This document shows, in pieces, positions 53,323 through 63,018 of a DNA stretch of 64,000 bases (positions are counted from its first letter, which is position 1; each line of letters begins with the position of its first letter). The notes under the pieces were generated by a model. That model was given only the letters and a program-made list of their open reading frames with translations, was not told where the DNA came from and ran no database searches. Source of the stretch: Streptococcus sp. M334 (GTDB lineage Bacteria; Bacillota; Bacilli; Lactobacillales; Streptococcaceae); NCBI RefSeq assembly GCF_000187745.1, contig NZ_GL732488.1, positions 51,025-115,024 of the forward strand, read 5' to 3'. Both the position numbers and the translations under genes were made by a program.

Positions 53323-55545
53323 TTAGCCGTTGGTTCGTTTGACAGAGTAAACTTCTGGCACACTCTTAATCTTGTCTACGACCGTGGTTAGCGTCGATAG
53401 GTTGGCAATGCCGAAGGACACATGGATATTGGCAAATTTCATATCCTTGGTTGGTTGGGCGTTAACTGTTGAGATATTCTTGGTTGTGTTTGATAGAACT
53501 TGCAGTACATCGTTCAACAATCCTGTACGGTTGAGGCCATAAATATCGATATGGGCCATATACTCCTTATTTGAGCTAGAGTACTGGTCTTCCCATTCCA
53601 CATCAAGGAGACGTTGCTCGTAGTTTTCTTGAGCGCGCAGGTTCATACAGTCCACACGGTGAATAGCCACACCACGACCCTTAGTAATATAGCCAACAAT
53701 GTCATCACCAGGCACGGGGTTACAACACTTAGCAATCCGCACTAGGAGGCCTGAGGCACCTTCAATGACTACTCCACCCTCATGCTTAACCTTGAGGGTT
53801 TCTTTGTTTTCAACCTTGACCTCTCCACCTTTGACAAGTTCTTCTGCTTCAGCCTTGGCCTTGGCACGTTCTTCTTCACGACGTTCCTTTTCAGTCAGAC
53901 GGTTAAAGACAGTAATAGCACCAATTTCTCCAAAACCAATAGCCGCAAAGAGGGATTCTTCTGTCTTGTAGCTGGTCTTTTGTAGAACTTGGTCCATATG
54001 GCGCTTGTCCATGAATTTATTGGCCACATAACCATTTTCTTGGAACTGGGCCATCAACATTTCACGACCCTTGTTGACTGACAATTCCTTATCTTGATTT
54101 TTAAAGAACTGACGAATCTTGTTACGCGCCTTGCTGGTCTTGACCATATTGAGCCAGTCACGACTCGGTCCAAAGGAGTTGGGGTTAGTGACAATTTCGA
54201 CCTGATCCCCTGTCTTGAGCTTGGTTGTCAGTGGAACCATACGGCCATTGACCTTGGCACCAGTTGCTTTTTCCCCTACTTTAGTATGAATTTCGTATGC
54301 AAAATCAATAGGTCCTGAATCTTTTGGAAGAGAGCGGACAGCCCCATCTGGAGTAAAGACGTAAATCTCCTCAGCCAGATAGTTTTCCTTAACTGAATCC
54401 ACAAATTCCTTGGCATCATCAGCCTGATCTTGGAGCTCCATCATCTCCTTGATCCAGTTCATCCCAATAGCAGATTCCTTGCTGTTGACTTGCCCCTTAA
54501 TGCCTTTCTTATAAGCCCAGTGAGCCGCAACCCCGTACTCAGCCACCTCGTGCATGGCTTTAGTTCGAATCTGGAATTCGATCGGCCCTTTTGGCCCATA
54601 AACTGTCGTATGGATAGACTGGTAACCATTGGCCTTGCGGTTGGCGATATAGTCTTTGAAACGACCAGGCATGGGTTTCCAAAGTTCATGCACATAACCC
54701 AACATGGCATAAACATCACTTTGGGTATCTAAAATACAACGAATGGCAATCAAGTCATAGATTTCCTCAAACCGTTTTCTCTTATCCTGCATTTTACGGA
54801 AAATTGAGTAAATATGCTTGGGACGACCGTAAATCTTCCCTTTCAAGTGACGATCTGTCGTATAGTCTTCTAATTTTGTGACCACCTCATCCACCAAGGC
54901 CTCACGCTCTCTGCGCTTTTCCTTCATCATATGGGTAATCTTGTAAAACTCCGTTGGATTGAGATAACGGAAAGACAAGTCTTCTAATTCCCATTTGACA
55001 CTGGAAATCCCCAAACGGTGAGCAAGTGGGGCATAGATTTCCATAGTTTCTTTGGAAATGCGCTCCTGCTTGTCTTTTCGAAGGTGTTTCAGGGTCCGCA
55101 TATTGTGCAAGCGGTCAGACAGTTTGACCAAAATAACACGGATGTCCTCAGACATGGCCATGAGCATCTTGCGATGATTTTCAGCCAACTGCTCTTCGTG
55201 AGACTTGTACTTGACCTTACCGAGCTTGGTAACCCCATCGACGATTACCCTCACATCAGGACCAAACTCTCTTTCCAAATCGTCCAAGGTCGCATCTGTA
55301 TCCTCCACCACATCATGCAAGAAACCGCAAGCTACCGTTACAGCATCCAGCTTGAGCTTGGCTAAAATACCTGCCACTTGGATAGGGTGAATGATATAAG
55401 GTTCACCTGATTTACGATATTGACCACTATGGCATTCAACAGCATAGACCAAGGCCTTATGGACAAAATGGACATCCTCTTCCGTTAAATATTCTTTGGT
55501 TAAAGCGACAACTTCTTCGCCTGTTAAATTCACTTCTTTTGGCAT
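53323..55545 (-). CDS. relA: Long RelA/SpoT homolog, (p)ppGpp synthetase/hydrolase
   Basis: The 740-residue protein has an HD hydrolase domain (HPIQVAGILA...GFLHDVVEDT, residues about 50-150), a synthetase domain (YDLIAIRCILDT...GYQSIHTTVYGP), a TGS domain (EIYVFTPDGAVRSLPKDSGPIDFAYEIHT), a helical/zinc-finger part (RIAKCCNPVPGD) and a C-terminal ACT domain. It makes (p)ppGpp on amino acid starvation and can degrade it. Confidence 0.97.
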   Translation of the reverse strand: MPKEVNLTGEEVVALTKEYLTEEDVHFVHKALVYAVECHSGQYRKSGEPYIIHPIQVAGILAKLKLDAVTVACGFLHDVVEDTDATLDDLEREFGPDVRVIVDGVTKLGKVKYKSHEEQLAENHRKMLMAMSEDIRVILVKLSDRLHNMRTLKHLRKDKQERISKETMEIYAPLAHRLGISSVKWELEDLSFRYLNPTEFYKITHMMKEKRREREALVDEVVTKLEDYTTDRHLKGKIYGRPKHIYSIFRKMQDKRKRFEEIYDLIAIRCILDTQSDVYAMLGYVHELWKPMPGRFKDYIANRKANGYQSIHTTVYGPKGPIEFQIRTKAMHEVAEYGVAAHWAYKKGIKGQVNSKESAIGMNWIKEMMELQDQADDAKEFVDSVKENYLAEEIYVFTPDGAVRSLPKDSGPIDFAYEIHTKVGEKATGAKVNGRMVPLTTKLKTGDQVEIVTNPNSFGPSRDWLNMVKTSKARNKIRQFFKNQDKELSVNKGREMLMAQFQENGYVANKFMDKRHMDQVLQKTSYKTEESLFAAIGFGEIGAITVFNRLTEKERREEERAKAKAEAEELVKGGEVKVENKETLKVKHEGGVVIEGASGLLVRIAKCCNPVPGDDIVGYITKGRGVAIHRVDCMNLRAQENYEQRLLDVEWEDQYSSSNKEYMAHIDIYGLNRTGLLNDVLQVLSNTTKNISTVNAQPTKDMKFANIHVSFGIANLSTLTTVVDKIKSVPEVYSVKRTNG

Positions 55546-55715
55546 CTCTACTCTCCAATTCTTCCTACCATTTTATCACTTTTTTAAGAATATGAAAACT
55601 AGATTGGAACAGAATAAGAAAAAAATAATTCAGAATTGCTTGACAATTCTGAATTATTGGTCTATAATATATTACGAAGTTAGATTTTAAACTTAGGTGA
55701 TAGAAGGAGAGATAG
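55546..55715. other. Upstream region of the Rel gene
   Basis: AT-rich spacer without a supported gene; AATTCAGAATTG...CAATTCTGAATT (about 55627-55656) is a strong inverted repeat near the likely rel promoter and could be a terminator or protein site. Confidence 0.5.
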
Positions 55716-55839
55716 AAGAACGGAAACCATATTGTAACCGAAAGACTTTCTGACTTCCCCAATTCCATTGAAGATACGAAAGATAAACGGTGGAACTCGT
55801 GTCACATACACTGGTACCTTGACTGGATTTTGGAATTAA
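55716..55839 (+). pseudogene. Remnant related to the following small secreted-protein gene
   Basis: One frame reads TERLSDFPNSIEDTKD, and the adjacent frame carries on as INGGTRVTYTGTLTGFWN then stop. This resembles the C-terminal part of the next protein (NLPNRISYSEYSD... GVYATYEGQLTPLQY). It would be a frameshifted duplicate. The likeness is weak and judged by eye. A stem (GGATTTT/AAAATCC, about 55826-55847) follows and may be its terminator. Confidence 0.4.
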
Positions 55840-55888
55840 AATCCTCAAGATACTTTCTTTTATCCTTTAGTTTATAAGGAGAACACCT

Positions 55889-56152
55889 ATGAAAAAAACT
55901 GCTATTTCTATCTTTGCTCTCCTAGTGTTAGGAGTTAGTTGCCTACTCCTATTCAGCCAGCAAAGCTATAAAAAAACAGTCGTTCAATACTATGCTAACG
56001 ACCAGAACCTGCCCAATAGGATAAGTTATAGTGAATATAGCGATAAACGAGAAGCCAACTACGGTGGCACTCTAAACATCACGTCTATCAAACAAGCTAA
56101 TGACGGAGTTTATGCAACCTATGAAGGGCAATTGACACCTCTCCAATATTGA
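55889..56152 (+). CDS. Small secreted or membrane-anchored protein, unknown function
   Basis: The 87-residue protein has a hydrophobic N-terminal signal or anchor (KKTAISIFALLVLGVSCLLLF) and a short polar outer domain with paired Tyr/Gly (ANYGGTLNIT, YATYEGQL). The SCLLL stretch is not a clean lipobox. A strong AAGGAG site precedes the ATG. I do not recognise the family. Confidence 0.7.
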   Translation: MKKTAISIFALLVLGVSCLLLFSQQSYKKTVVQYYANDQNLPNRISYSEYSDKREANYGGTLNITSIKQANDGVYATYEGQLTPLQY

Positions 56153-56275
56153 TAAATTGATAACCAGCCTGTCTTCATCTAGTCATGCTGGTTTTTAAAT
56201 TCATTCTAAATCCTTACCTATTCTCCCCAACTGTGCTATACTTATCTTAGTACATTCTTTGAGATTGGAGTCAAT

Positions 56276-56905
56276 ATGAAAATCCATAAAACTGTGAATC
56301 CTGTTGCCTATGAAAATACCTATTATTTGGAAGGCGAAAAGAACCTCATCGTGGTCGATCCTGGCAGCCATTGGGAAGCTATTCGTCAGACAATAGAGAA
56401 CATCAACAAACCTGTCTGCGCTATTCTCCTGACCCACGCCCATTATGACCATATCATGAGTCTGGACTTGGTTCGCGAGACTTTTGGCAATCCTCCTGTT
56501 TATATCGCAGAGAGTGAGGCCAGCTGGCTCTACACTCCTGTCGATAATCTCTCTGGGCTTCCTCGCCACGATGATATGGCAGATGTGGTCGCAAAACCTG
56601 CAGAGCACACCTTTGTCTTTCATGAGGAATATCAAATTGAAGAGTTCCGCTTCACTGTCTTGTCAACTCCAGGTCACTCTATCGGCGGCGTTTCTATCGT
56701 CTTTCCTGATGCTCACCTAGTCTTGACAGGTGATGCTCTTTTCCGTGAAACCATCGGACGGACCGATCTTCCGACTGGTAGCATGGAGCAACTTCTCCAT
56801 AGTATCAAAACCCAACTTTTCACCCTACCAAACTACGATGTCTATCCAGGACATGGTCCAGCTACGACCATCGCCCATGAAAAGACCTTCAATCCCTTTT
56901 TCTAA
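56276..56905 (+). CDS. MBL-fold metallohydrolase (glyoxalase II-like)
   Basis: The 209-residue protein has the metallo-beta-lactamase signature LTHAHYDHIMSL (HxHxDH), further ligands in TPGHSIGGVS, LTGDALF and the late histidine in VYPGHGPAT. It is shorter than true glyoxalase II (about 250) and lacks the C-terminal substrate domain, so it is a glyoxalase II-like hydrolase of unknown substrate. Confidence 0.9.
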   Translation: MKIHKTVNPVAYENTYYLEGEKNLIVVDPGSHWEAIRQTIENINKPVCAILLTHAHYDHIMSLDLVRETFGNPPVYIAESEASWLYTPVDNLSGLPRHDDMADVVAKPAEHTFVFHEEYQIEEFRFTVLSTPGHSIGGVSIVFPDAHLVLTGDALFRETIGRTDLPTGSMEQLLHSIKTQLFTLPNYDVYPGHGPATTIAHEKTFNPFF

Positions 56906-57069
56906 CAAGATTATGATAATTACTATCGCAATTTAAGTAAACTATAGCAGTTTGAAATTGGAATAGTACAACATGACTTCTAATTCATTTTTATAAATTA
57001 CTTTCAATTTTCCAATCGATTTGTTAAGATTTTATTTCATCTCACTATATTTATACTATTGTAGAATTA

Positions 57070-57168
57070 TAAAAACGCATAATATCAAGTGTAGAAAAAT
57101 TTGATATTATGCGTTTTATCATGAAAAGATTTTCTAAATTATCTCCTCAAATTGATTTTTTCACAGTC
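57070..57168. repeat. RUP-like repeat
   Basis: AAAACGCATAATATCAA and TTGATATTATGCGTTTTA (57071-57118) form the inverted repeat, followed by an arm (GAAAAGATTTTCTAAATT...) similar to the one at 15840 read in reverse. It fills most of the 296-bp spacer between the hydrolase and the surface-protein gene. Confidence 0.6.
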
Positions 57169-57201
57169 TAAAATAATTGATAGATAAACTATGAATTGGA
57201 G

Positions 57202-58902
57202 TTATTCTGACTCCTTACGAAAGCTAAATAATCCAGCAGTTAGAGTTAACATTCCAAATAGAGTGGCGAGAATTGAGTTATTTTCTCCAGTATTTGGCAA
57301 AGTCTTAGCTACTTGTTTCGAAATAGTTTCAGTCTTAGTTGCTAACGGCTCAACTTGAGTTTTTGTACTACTTGCGTCATTTCCTTTTTGTTCTGTGTTA
57401 TTACTATTTACAACTGGAACAGGAGTTGGACTACCTCCGTTATCACGGCTTGCGGCAACTTTGAAAGTCATAGCATAGATACTAAAGTGATTGGTTTCAA
57501 AAGTAACCTTATCTGTATCTTGTTTGAACTTCAATGCCTGTAAAGTACCATCTGGAGCAACATAATAGACATTTTCAACTGGCTTATCGGCAGAAAGACT
57601 TACTAGAACCATGCCGTTTGGCTGGATAGCTTTACCATTTGCGTCATATAAATGAATGTCGAAGGCCTTATAGTCTTTTGATTCAAGTGAAGTCGACTTG
57701 GTTTCTTCTACCTTGATATAGCTGACATTTTTGAGTGTTACTTCTGAACCATGTACTCGAACGCTTCCAGCTTTGTTCGAAAGAACACGAGTATTGTTTG
57801 GGATGGCTGGATTTATAGGATTCTCGCTTGGCTTAACTTCTGGCTTTACTTGCTCGGCTGGTTTTTCAGCAGGGTTCTTAAACAAGAAAACGTAAGTTTG
57901 ATAGGTTTCACCATATAGATTGTATGAATGAGTTTTAGTTTTCTCATCATAGCGATTAGAGAGAATTATATCTTCTTTTGGGTATCCTTGGAAATAGAGT
58001 TCTTCTAGTTTTCTATCCTTAGTTAAGGTATAAACCTGGATATCTTCTTTCTTCTCTTTTGATTTGAAAGTTAAAGCGACATTACCACTTTGGAGAGTTT
58101 GATTTGTTCCGTAAGTTGGATTTCCATTTTTATTAGGAACTTCATAGAAGATTGTATAAGCTTCATAGTTTGTTCCTTCCAACTCTGGAACTTTTACTCG
58201 AACAAGAGCAGGTCTAAACCTACTATCCATCTCTTTAAATCCATCTTTAAAGTTTATCTCTTTACCGTTTTCGAACATCGGTACATTGAAATTCGAACTG
58301 AAAGTACTTGTTTTTATATGAGAGCCTGCATGAAGCAAGTCTGGTTCAGCTGTCCACCAACCGTAAGATGTTTTTTCTACATTTTCAGTAGGAAGTGGAA
58401 TAGCAAGGTCGTTTGTTGTTAGAGTAGGGCGACCTGCTCCGTTAAACCAACGTTTTGGCTGGTCTTTTCGATAAGGAATCTTTGGCAATCCAGCATTTTC
58501 AGCTGGTTTAACTTCTGGGTTGTCATGATTTACAGGATTCTCAATCGGTTTCTCAGATGGTTTCACTGGTTTAGCAGGTTGCGGTTGTTCTGCAGGCTTA
58601 ATCTCTGGTTGAGGGTTTTCTGCTGGTTTTGGAGTTGGAACGGGTTTTTCAGCTGGTTTATTTTCAACCGGCTTGTTCTCAGCTAGTTTAACTGGCTGAG
58701 TAGGCTGTGGTTGCTCTGCAGGTTTAACCTCTGGTTGAGGATTTTCTGCTGGTTTTGGTGTGAGTGTTGGTTGAGTAGTGGGTCTCGCGGCAACATTTGG
58801 TTGCGGCGCAACGTTTTCCTCGGCATGCACCAAAGTTGGCACTACAGCACTAAGAGTGACAGCAGAGAAGGTAACAATACCTAGTTTAGTGAGTTTATTC
58901 AT
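57202..58902 (-). CDS. LPXTG cell-wall-anchored surface protein
   Basis: The 566-residue protein has a signal peptide (MNKLTKLGIVTFSAVTLSAV...VHAEE), a Pro/Lys/Glu-rich repeat stretch (about 30-150) in which KPAENPQPE and KPAEQPQP recur, a globular region with YGWWTAEPDLLHAGSHIKTS (about 180-345) and another module (VRVHGSEVTLKNVSY ... ETNHFSIYAMTFK, about 375-490). The sortase signal LPNTGENNS, a membrane span and a positive tail end it. Sortase A would anchor it to the wall. Binding partner unknown; a NEAT-like heme domain was considered but not supported. It is probably accessory, next to a recombinase. Confidence 0.9.
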   Translation of the reverse strand: MNKLTKLGIVTFSAVTLSAVVPTLVHAEENVAPQPNVAARPTTQPTLTPKPAENPQPEVKPAEQPQPTQPVKLAENKPVENKPAEKPVPTPKPAENPQPEIKPAEQPQPAKPVKPSEKPIENPVNHDNPEVKPAENAGLPKIPYRKDQPKRWFNGAGRPTLTTNDLAIPLPTENVEKTSYGWWTAEPDLLHAGSHIKTSTFSSNFNVPMFENGKEINFKDGFKEMDSRFRPALVRVKVPELEGTNYEAYTIFYEVPNKNGNPTYGTNQTLQSGNVALTFKSKEKKEDIQVYTLTKDRKLEELYFQGYPKEDIILSNRYDEKTKTHSYNLYGETYQTYVFLFKNPAEKPAEQVKPEVKPSENPINPAIPNNTRVLSNKAGSVRVHGSEVTLKNVSYIKVEETKSTSLESKDYKAFDIHLYDANGKAIQPNGMVLVSLSADKPVENVYYVAPDGTLQALKFKQDTDKVTFETNHFSIYAMTFKVAASRDNGGSPTPVPVVNSNNTEQKGNDASSTKTQVEPLATKTETISKQVAKTLPNTGENNSILATLFGMLTLTAGLFSFRKESE

Positions 58903-59311
58903 AATTTTTCCTCCTCAGGAATATATAATTGCCTTTTTAGGCTTATAAAATAACAAAATCAACTTCCTTTCAAGACCACAAAAGCAAAATTTTGAGCCAA
59001 CTCATTCTCTAAACATTTAATGTTCTTGATAGAAGCCTTAAATGAACCTTCATCCATTAACTGAACAATACAGCTATCATACTATTACATATCTTAATGA
59101 TTTTTAAGTTTTTTGTTGCCAAAAGCTAGCTATCTCCTTTAGAGATAGGGAACTAAGTGTATCGCGTAACGACCGTTAAACGATACACAAAAAATACCAG
59201 TCTAATACAGGTTAAAAACACTGTTAAACTCGCATTTTTTAAAATATTCATACTGTTGTTTTGACTGTTTTATCAAACGGTCGTTAATCGAAACAAATTT
59301 ACGGCTTTATT
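58903..59311. other. Spacer with candidate recombination site
   Basis: No gene is supported. A GAGGAGG site lies before the surface-protein ATG. AACGACCGTT (59168-59177) and AACGGTCGTT (59276-59285) are a perfect inverted 10-bp repeat 98 bp apart. GTTAA-n-CG elements (GTTAAACGATAC, GTTAAACTCGC, GTTAATCGAAAC) recur between and beside them, directly downstream of the recombinase gene. This could be a res-like site or the end of an inserted element. Confidence 0.5.
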
Positions 59312-59953
59312 CTACCATTTTTCCCTATTTTTAGCAATGATTTTCCGTTTTTTTTGACGATTGTTCGCTACTTTATTACGTTCTAACACTTTATATAGGG
59401 TTGATGTAGAAATTTGTTCAGCTTTTGCAATATTACGTATGCTTATATTTGAATGTAGATATTTGTTAAGTATGCGCTCCTCCTTTTCTTTTGAAATCCG
59501 TTTTGCTCCTAATCTAACACCATTTTCCTTAGCTTTTCGAAGTCCCTCTTTTGTGCGAAACCTCAGATTTTCCAGCTCATTTTCTGCCACAAAGCCTAAA
59601 ATGATGCAAAGTAACCTGCCAATAAGAGAACCTGTTTCTAGTTTTTCATGCAAACTGACTAGGTGAATATTAGATTCATTAAATAGTTCAATAAGTTCTA
59701 GCAGCTTAAACATAGATCGAGTCAGTCTATCTAACTTATAGATAGTGAAAGTAACCTGCTTGCCATCTTTCGAAAAGTCTGAGGCCAGTTTTAAGGCTTT
59801 TGTGAGTTCAGGACGAGTGTTATTTGCACCAGATTCCTTTTCTATAAAAAGTTTATCGCAATGTTTGAGAGCTTCGATTTGCACTTTCAATCCTAGGTCT
59901 TGCTTATGAGTAGATACACGGGCGTAGCCTATGTTAATAGTCTTTTGAGACAT
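59312..59953 (-). CDS. Serine recombinase (resolvase/invertase family)
   Basis: The 213-residue protein has the catalytic N-terminal domain (NIGYARVSTHKQDLGLKVQ, nucleophile Ser14; IYKLDRLTRS; GSLIGRLLCIILGFVAENE) and a C-terminal helix-turn-helix of the Hin/resolvase type (SIRNIAKAEQISTSTLYKVLER). It is a small resolvase/invertase, not a large integrase. The natural role would be resolution or inversion of DNA at nearby sites. Its basic Lys/Arg-rich tail is longer than usual. Confidence 0.9.
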   Translation of the reverse strand: MSQKTINIGYARVSTHKQDLGLKVQIEALKHCDKLFIEKESGANNTRPELTKALKLASDFSKDGKQVTFTIYKLDRLTRSMFKLLELIELFNESNIHLVSLHEKLETGSLIGRLLCIILGFVAENELENLRFRTKEGLRKAKENGVRLGAKRISKEKEERILNKYLHSNISIRNIAKAEQISTSTLYKVLERNKVANNRQKKRKIIAKNREKW

Positions 59954-60122
59954 AAAAATCCTCCTGTTATCTTGATACAGAGGGATATTTTACTATGAAT
60001 TTTAAAATAAGAAAAGACCTTCAATCCTTTCTTCTAGTACGCAAAAAACCAAGGAATGTTTTATCCTTGGTTTTTGTGTACTGCTATTTTATAACGTCAG
60101 AATCTAGCCTATTTATCAAGTA

Positions 60123-60887
60123 CTAGTTGACCCGCTCGAGTTCTTTCCAATCAAATTTAGCTAAATCAACTTCATTAGAAGAAATCTCTAAGACTTGCTC
60201 TGGCTTTTGATTCCCACCAATTTGGAGAGTCCCTTCTTTAATCTTCTGCACTCCGTCCTTATTAAAGGCATAAAGGCTTAAGTTCATTTCTGGTCGTGTT
60301 GACTGCCAGTCTGCATATATGACTTGGCCATTTTCATAAATGACTAAACTGGAACGAAAGCCACCTGCAGAAGCTACATAAGCTGTGTGAAGCAACTTAG
60401 GTTGTTTATTTTCTAAATAATAAATGGCTGAAACAAATTTTTCGTCCCCAATAAGCAACTCGGCTTGATCATCCTTATTCAAATCAACAAGGGCATATTT
60501 AAAGTCTGGTGCATTTTGATAATCCATTCGAGAGAAAATCATGCCATATTCTTCTGATGCAATCTTGTGTTGTTTATTTTCCTCGTATAAATCTTCTCTA
60601 TTCCCTTGCTTTAAAAGGTCTGTAAAATGATTGTACCTCTCTATTACTCCCTCGTACAAATCTTTTCCTGTTTCACTTTTCTTTTCCATTGTTGTTGACG
60701 GCGTTGCCATTGAAGAACTTGTACTAGTTTGGCTCTCTGACTTCGTAGAGGTTTCCTTATGTTCCTCTTTGGTCGAAGATGATTGTGTTGCCGAAGGTTC
60801 TATTTTTTCATCTTTTTTGTTTGCACCACAAGATGCTAAAATAAAAATAGTAAGAATAGCTGAAAGCATCATTAAAAATTTCTTCAT
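60123..60887 (-). CDS. Lipoprotein of unknown function
   Basis: The 254-residue protein has a lipoprotein signal ending FILASC (Cys20) and a Ser/Thr/Glu-rich linker (about 25-75). The globular part contains YALVDLNKDDQAELLIGDE, an EF-hand/FG-GAP-like Asp-rich loop. It would be lipid-anchored outside the cell. I do not recognise a function. Confidence 0.8.
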   Translation of the reverse strand: MKKFLMMLSAILTIFILASCGANKKDEKIEPSATQSSSTKEEHKETSTKSESQTSTSSSMATPSTTMEKKSETGKDLYEGVIERYNHFTDLLKQGNREDLYEENKQHKIASEEYGMIFSRMDYQNAPDFKYALVDLNKDDQAELLIGDEKFVSAIYYLENKQPKLLHTAYVASAGGFRSSLVIYENGQVIYADWQSTRPEMNLSLYAFNKDGVQKIKEGTLQIGGNQKPEQVLEISSNEVDLAKFDWKELERVN

Positions 60888-60946
60888 GTTAACCTCTTTA
60901 GCCCATCCTATGCAGATTTACAGATTTTAGTATTAGATTGGATTCA

Positions 60947-62839
60947 TTACCAAATAATCACGCGCTCTTCTGGTGAACGCCACATACCGTCTCCTTCTTT
61001 GACATCATAGGTTGTAAAGAAATCATCGAAGTTTGGTACTTGCACATTGACACGAAGTTTGGCTGGCGCGTGCACATCAACGCTAGCCAAGAGTTTCATA
61101 AATTCTGGACGACCTTTCATGCGCCAGATGCGACCGAAGTTGTAGAAGAATTCTTCTGCTGAGAAGTCTGGTTCTCTCCTAGCTGCTTCAAGCGCTGCAG
61201 CGATTCCTCCCAAGTCAGCCACGTTTTCTGACACAGTCAATTTACCGTTAATGGTTGCTCCATAAGAATCTTGTCCATCAAATTGGTCAATAACTTTTTG
61301 TGTTTTCTCCTTGAAGGCAGCATAGTCGCTCTCTGTCCACCAATCCTTGAGGCTACCATTTTCATCAAAGGAAGCTCCATTGGTATCAAAAGCGTGGGAA
61401 ATTTCATGGGCAATAACTGCCCCAATACCACCGTAATTAGCAGAAGATGACTGATGCAAGTCATAGAAAGGTGCTTGTAAAATGGCCGCTGGGAAGACAA
61501 TCAGGTTCTTCTGTGGATTGTAGTAAGCATTGACCATATGAGCAGGCATGCCCCACTCCTTGTAGTCAACAGGCTGGTTCCACTTGCTCCAACTGTGTTT
61601 GATTTCCACATGCGCAAAGGCTAGAGCATTGTCAAAAAGACTAACAGTCTCATCCACTACCTTGTCCTTATAGCGTTCTGGCAATTCTTCTGGGTAACCA
61701 ATATAAGGCTTGATGACATTGAGTTTGACAATGGCCTTGTCACGAGTTTCAGGAGTCAGCCAGTCATTCTTGGCCAAACGTTCCTTATAGACATCAATCA
61801 TAGTTGCCACTTTTTTCTCTACGTCTGCCTTGGCTTCTGGGGAGAATTTTTCATGGGCATACCAGAGACCCAAGGCTTGTTTGAATGGACCTTGTGCTAA
61901 CTGGTAGGCTGCCTTAACCTTATCTTTGGCTTCTGGAACTCCAGAAAGTGCACGGCTGTAGGCACCTGACAAGACACGGATTTCTTCTGTTAAATAGCTA
62001 GTTGAAAGATTCACAACACTTAAAATTAAGGTTGCCTTGAGGAGAGGCCAAGCCTCTTCACTATAAAATTGATCTGCTGCTTGCCAGAAACGTTCTTCGT
62101 CTACGATAACCTTGTCTGGTACTTGTCCAAGAACAGCTTGGAAGAAGTCATCCAAAGGTAGAGCAGGCGCGAATTTCTTGAAATCTTCATAAGAATATGG
62201 ATGATAGAGTTTAGCATACTCTGAACTTTCTTCATTAGAGAGCACCACTGCCGCAACTCGGCGGTCCAATTCTAGTCTTTTCTCTAGCAAGTCTTCAATT
62301 TCTTCATCAGAGAAATCATAAGCCTTGAGAAGATTTGCGCTGGTTTCTTTCCAAAGAGTCAAGAGTTCTTCGCGTTGAGGATGGTCTTCAGCATAGTAGG
62401 TCGTATCTGGCAAGATCGTGCTTGGAGCGCTGGCCCATAGAACATTGATTCTGGCATCCATAAAGTCTGGCGATACACCAAAAGGAAGGAAGTTAGGTTT
62501 TCCTGCAAGTTCAAACTCTGCTAGTTTGGCTGTAAAATCCGCAAAAGTCTCTAATTCTTGGAATTCTTTAAGGAGTGGTAAGACAGGTGCGATACCGTCA
62601 GCTTCTCTCTTGTCGAAATCACGAACTAGGCGGTGGTATTTGACAAAGTTTGCCAAGATAGCATCCTCAGGCACCTCTTGACCTGCCAACCACTTGTCTG
62701 TTGTCGCCAGCATCAGGTCTTCAATTTCCTGGTCTAAATCAACAAAACCTCCCGTTTGAGACTTATCTGCTGGGATTTCAGCAGTCTTCTGCCATTCTCC
62801 ATTGATTGCATCATAAAAATCATCTTGATAACGTGTCAT
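60947..62839 (-). CDS. pepO: M13-family zinc endopeptidase PepO
   Basis: The 630-residue neprilysin-like peptidase starts MTRYQDDFYDAINGEW. Active-site motifs are VIAHEISHAFD (HExxH) and ENVADLGG (ExxxD), with NAYYNPQKNLIVFPAAIL upstream and a C-terminal VIIW. Pneumococcal PepO is known to bind plasminogen, fibronectin and complement factors as well as to degrade peptides. No signal peptide is visible. An in-frame extension of 20 codons is unlikely to be used. Confidence 0.95.
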   Translation of the reverse strand: MTRYQDDFYDAINGEWQKTAEIPADKSQTGGFVDLDQEIEDLMLATTDKWLAGQEVPEDAILANFVKYHRLVRDFDKREADGIAPVLPLLKEFQELETFADFTAKLAEFELAGKPNFLPFGVSPDFMDARINVLWASAPSTILPDTTYYAEDHPQREELLTLWKETSANLLKAYDFSDEEIEDLLEKRLELDRRVAAVVLSNEESSEYAKLYHPYSYEDFKKFAPALPLDDFFQAVLGQVPDKVIVDEERFWQAADQFYSEEAWPLLKATLILSVVNLSTSYLTEEIRVLSGAYSRALSGVPEAKDKVKAAYQLAQGPFKQALGLWYAHEKFSPEAKADVEKKVATMIDVYKERLAKNDWLTPETRDKAIVKLNVIKPYIGYPEELPERYKDKVVDETVSLFDNALAFAHVEIKHSWSKWNQPVDYKEWGMPAHMVNAYYNPQKNLIVFPAAILQAPFYDLHQSSSANYGGIGAVIAHEISHAFDTNGASFDENGSLKDWWTESDYAAFKEKTQKVIDQFDGQDSYGATINGKLTVSENVADLGGIAAALEAARREPDFSAEEFFYNFGRIWRMKGRPEFMKLLASVDVHAPAKLRVNVQVPNFDDFFTTYDVKEGDGMWRSPEERVIIW

Positions 62840-62956
62840 CTTGTTCTCGCTTTCATTTGTACTTGTTTTTAGCTTAACAAAAATTACCTGGGAATGCAAT
62901 TAAAATACAAGATTAAAGAAACTTAAATATTTTACTGTTAATATTTTAATTTTTTG

Positions 62957-62994
62957 AAAAATTAACTTGACTTAATTTTTTTTTAAGGTATATT
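62957..62994 (+). promoter_or_regulatory. psaBCA promoter with PsaR operator
   Basis: AAAATTAACTTGACTTAATTTT (62957-62979 region; core TTAACTTGACTTAA) fits the known PsaR-binding sequence. It contains the -35 TTGACT (62967-62972), and the -10 TATATT (62989-62994) is 16 bp away. PsaR with manganese would cover the -35 and repress. Confidence 0.85.
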
Positions 62995-63018
62995 AAGAGT
63001 CAGGAGGAATATAAGTTT

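Noticed and set aside
55716..55860. T-box leader suggested by GGTGGAACTCGTG
   Set aside because: The T-box core is not matched (ACTCG in place of ACCNCG), there is no stem I pattern, and the sequence is better read as a damaged coding remnant.
57202..58902. NEAT heme-binding domain in the surface protein
   Set aside because: Some strands look similar but the YxxxY heme motif and the usual core spacing are not visible.
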